DNA of 64,000 nucleotides from Chitinophagaceae bacterium (GTDB taxonomy: Bacteria > Bacteroidota > Bacteroidia > Chitinophagales > Chitinophagaceae): contig JADBXP010000016.1 in the NCBI GenBank assembly GCA_020403455.1, positions 84,020 to 148,019 of the forward strand, read 5' to 3'. Position 1 is the first letter of the stretch. Each line of letters begins with the position of its first letter. Made by a program: the position numbers and the translations under genes. Shown piece after piece: positions 62,308-64,000 of the stretch. The notes under the pieces were generated by a model, which was not told the DNA's origin, ran no database searches, and saw nothing but the letters and a program-made list of their open reading frames with translations.

Positions 62308-64000
62308 TTATTTTACTATAGTAACTGATCCCACAATGGTTGGCTTGCCATTGCGCAGGTTAATGAGATAATAATAGGTACCAATGGGTAAGTCCTGTCC
62401 CCTGTATTTACCATCCCAGGGTTGCGAATATCCTGTGCTGAGGAATACTACCTGTCCGTATCGGTTGACGATTTGGACGGTTGCATTCGGATAATCCTGC
62501 AGAAATCTTAACACCCAGACATCATTGATGCCATCGCCGTTGGGCGAAAATGCATTGGAGATGTTGGGTATGAAATCAGGTGGGTAAAGCAGGAATCTAA
62601 ATCCTGCCAATGATGCGCTGCCACCCGGGGTGGTCAAACTCACAGCACCGGAAGAACCGGAACCGACAATGGCAACGATGGTGGTCGATGAAAGAACTGT
62701 GAAGGAAGCGACCGGGGTGCTGCCCAGTGTAAGTGCAAAAGTACCTGTGAAATGGTTGCCTGTGATAGTAATTGCCATGCCTGCAGCTGCAGCCGTTGGT
62801 GTGAAGGAAGTAATGATGGGGGCAGGTATAAATATAAATCCGGCCAAAGATGCCGTGCCGCCGGGGGTAGTCAAACTCACAGCACCGGATGAACCGGAAC
62901 CAACAGTGGCAATGATGGTGGTCGATGAAAGGATGGTAAAGGAAGTAGCCGGGGTACCGCCGAAACTAAGCGCAAAAGTACCGGTGAAATTTGTTCCGCT
63001 AATGGTTATCGTTGCTCCTCTCCCAGCAATTGTCGGAGAAAAGGAGGTAATCGTAGGAGGTGCTATGAATGTAAATCCATCCAGTGATGCAGTTCCGCCA
63101 GGTGTGGTCAGACTCACTGCTCCCGAAGAGCCGCTGCCCACTATCGCAACAATGGATGAAGAGGAAACTACCGTGAATGACGCAACTGGAGTACCGCCTA
63201 AAGTAAGCACAGAGGTACCGTTGAAATTAGTTCCTGTGATAGTGATGAGTGCTCCAGCTGCTGCAGTAGTTGGAGCAAATGCAGTGATCGTGGGTGCAGG
63301 AATGAATGTAAATCCTGCCAGCGAAGCCGAACCGCCAGGAGTGGTCAGACTCACTGCTCCCGAAGAGCCGCTGCCAACGATAGCAATGATGGATGAAGAG
63401 GAAACTACCTTGAATGACGCAACTGGAGTACCGCCTAAAGTAAGCACAGAGGTGCCGTTGAAATTAGTTCCTGTGATAGTGATGAGTGCTCCAGCTGCCG
63501 CAGTAGTTGGAGCAAATGCAGTGATCGTTGGAGCAGGAATGAATGTAAATCCTGCCAGAGAAGCCGAACCGCCAGGAGTGGTCAGACTCACTGCTCCCGA
63601 AGAGCCGCTGCCAACGATAGCAATGATGGATGAAGAGGAAACTACCGTAAATGACGCAACTGGAGTACCGCCTAAAGTAAGCACAGAGGTACCGGTGAAA
63701 TTTGTTCCTGTGATAGTGATGAGTGCTTCAGCTGCTGCAGTAGTTGGAGCAAATGCAGTGATCGTGGGTGCAGGAATGAATGTAAATCCTGCCAGCGAAG
63801 CCGAACCGCCAGGAGTGGTCAGACTCACTGCTCCCGAAGAACCGCTACCAACGATAGCAATTATGGATGTAGAGGAAACTACCGTGAATGAAGCAACTTG
63901 AGTCCCACCAAGCGTTACTACAGAAGTATTGTTGAAATTAGTTCCTGTTATACTAATCAATGCACCCCTGGCTGCAATAGCCGGAGCAAATGCAGTGATC
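62308..64000 (-). CDS. IPT/TIG-repeat protein with gliding motility-associated/T9SS type B C-terminal domain, partial (N-terminus beyond window)
   Basis: At least six ~79-aa repeats (ITAFAPTTAAAGALITITGTNFNGTSVLTLGGTPVASFTVVSSSSIIAIVGSGSSGAVSLTTPGGSASLAGFTFIPAPT), then IPNISNAFSPNGDGINDVWVLRFLQDYPNATVQIVNRYGQVVF..WDGKYRGQDLPIGTYYYLINL. The reading frame stays open to the window end. Confidence 0.88.
   Translation of the reverse strand, partial: ITAFAPAIAARGALISITGTNFNNTSVVTLGGTQVASFTVVSSTSIIAIVGSGSSGAVSLTTPGGSASLAGFTFIPAPTITAFAPTTAAAEALITITGTNFTGTSVLTLGGTPVASFTVVSSSSIIAIVGSGSSGAVSLTTPGGSASLAGFTFIPAPTITAFAPTTAAAGALITITGTNFNGTSVLTLGGTPVASFKVVSSSSIIAIVGSGSSGAVSLTTPGGSASLAGFTFIPAPTITAFAPTTAAAGALITITGTNFNGTSVLTLGGTPVASFTVVSSSSIVAIVGSGSSGAVSLTTPGGTASLDGFTFIAPPTITSFSPTIAGRGATITISGTNFTGTFALSFGGTPATSFTILSSTTIIATVGSGSSGAVSLTTPGGTASLAGFIFIPAPIITSFTPTAAAAGMAITITGNHFTGTFALTLGSTPVASFTVLSSTTIVAIVGSGSSGAVSLTTPGGSASLAGFRFLLYPPDFIPNISNAFSPNGDGINDVWVLRFLQDYPNATVQIVNRYGQVVFLSTGYSQPWDGKYRGQDLPIGTYYYLINLRNGKPTIVGSVTIVK
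62580..64000. repeat. 237-bp tandem coding repeat
   Basis: Phrase GCAGGAATGAATGTAAATCCTGCCAG recurs at 63296, 63533 and 63770 (exactly 237 bp apart); more diverged copies lie at lower coordinates (protein C-terminal side). Confidence 0.92.

Noticed and set aside
62630-63901. 423-aa + strand ORF antisense to the TIG-repeat gene
   Set aside because: The repeat period (237 bp) is a multiple of 3, so one stop-free antisense frame is copied along the array. Product is Val/Pro/Ala-rich with no signal peptide or known motif.

Overview
The window looks like a chromosomal segment of a Bacteroidota member, probably Chitinophagaceae (inferred from SusC/SusD, T9SS sorting domains, fused SecDF, futalosine-type MqnE and TAnnTTTG promoter motifs). 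Roughly 0-19 kb is accessory-like. It holds a duplicated two-gene module with a truncated copy, a tandem pair of secreted FGE/SUMF1-fold proteins, a tRNA-Ser followed by a ~111-bp-period intergenic repeat cluster, a SusC/SusD/DUF4397 operon, a BNR-repeat T9SS protein with an uncharacterised coupled partner, and a Crp/Fnr-DUF2141-hydrolase cluster. Roughly 19-62 kb is mostly housekeeping: M16 and M1 peptidases, MutS2-like, msrA, dnaE, trxA, mqnE, sdaA, coaE, yajC, nusB, groES/groEL, an ABC transporter with a permease-M1 peptidase fusion, secDF, serA, a membrane pyrophosphatase and a BlaI/M56 pair. The right edge is a partial IPT/TIG-repeat protein with a gliding-motility-type C-terminal domain and near-identical 237-bp tandem repeats. 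I found no CRISPR array, transposase, reverse transcriptase or recognisable defence system. The signals most worth a second look are the repeat family next to tRNA-Ser (with a dispersed copy near 12.9 kb), the duplicated and decayed module at the left edge, and the FGE-fold pair that lacks the usual catalytic cysteine. No searches were run; family names come from motif recognition.
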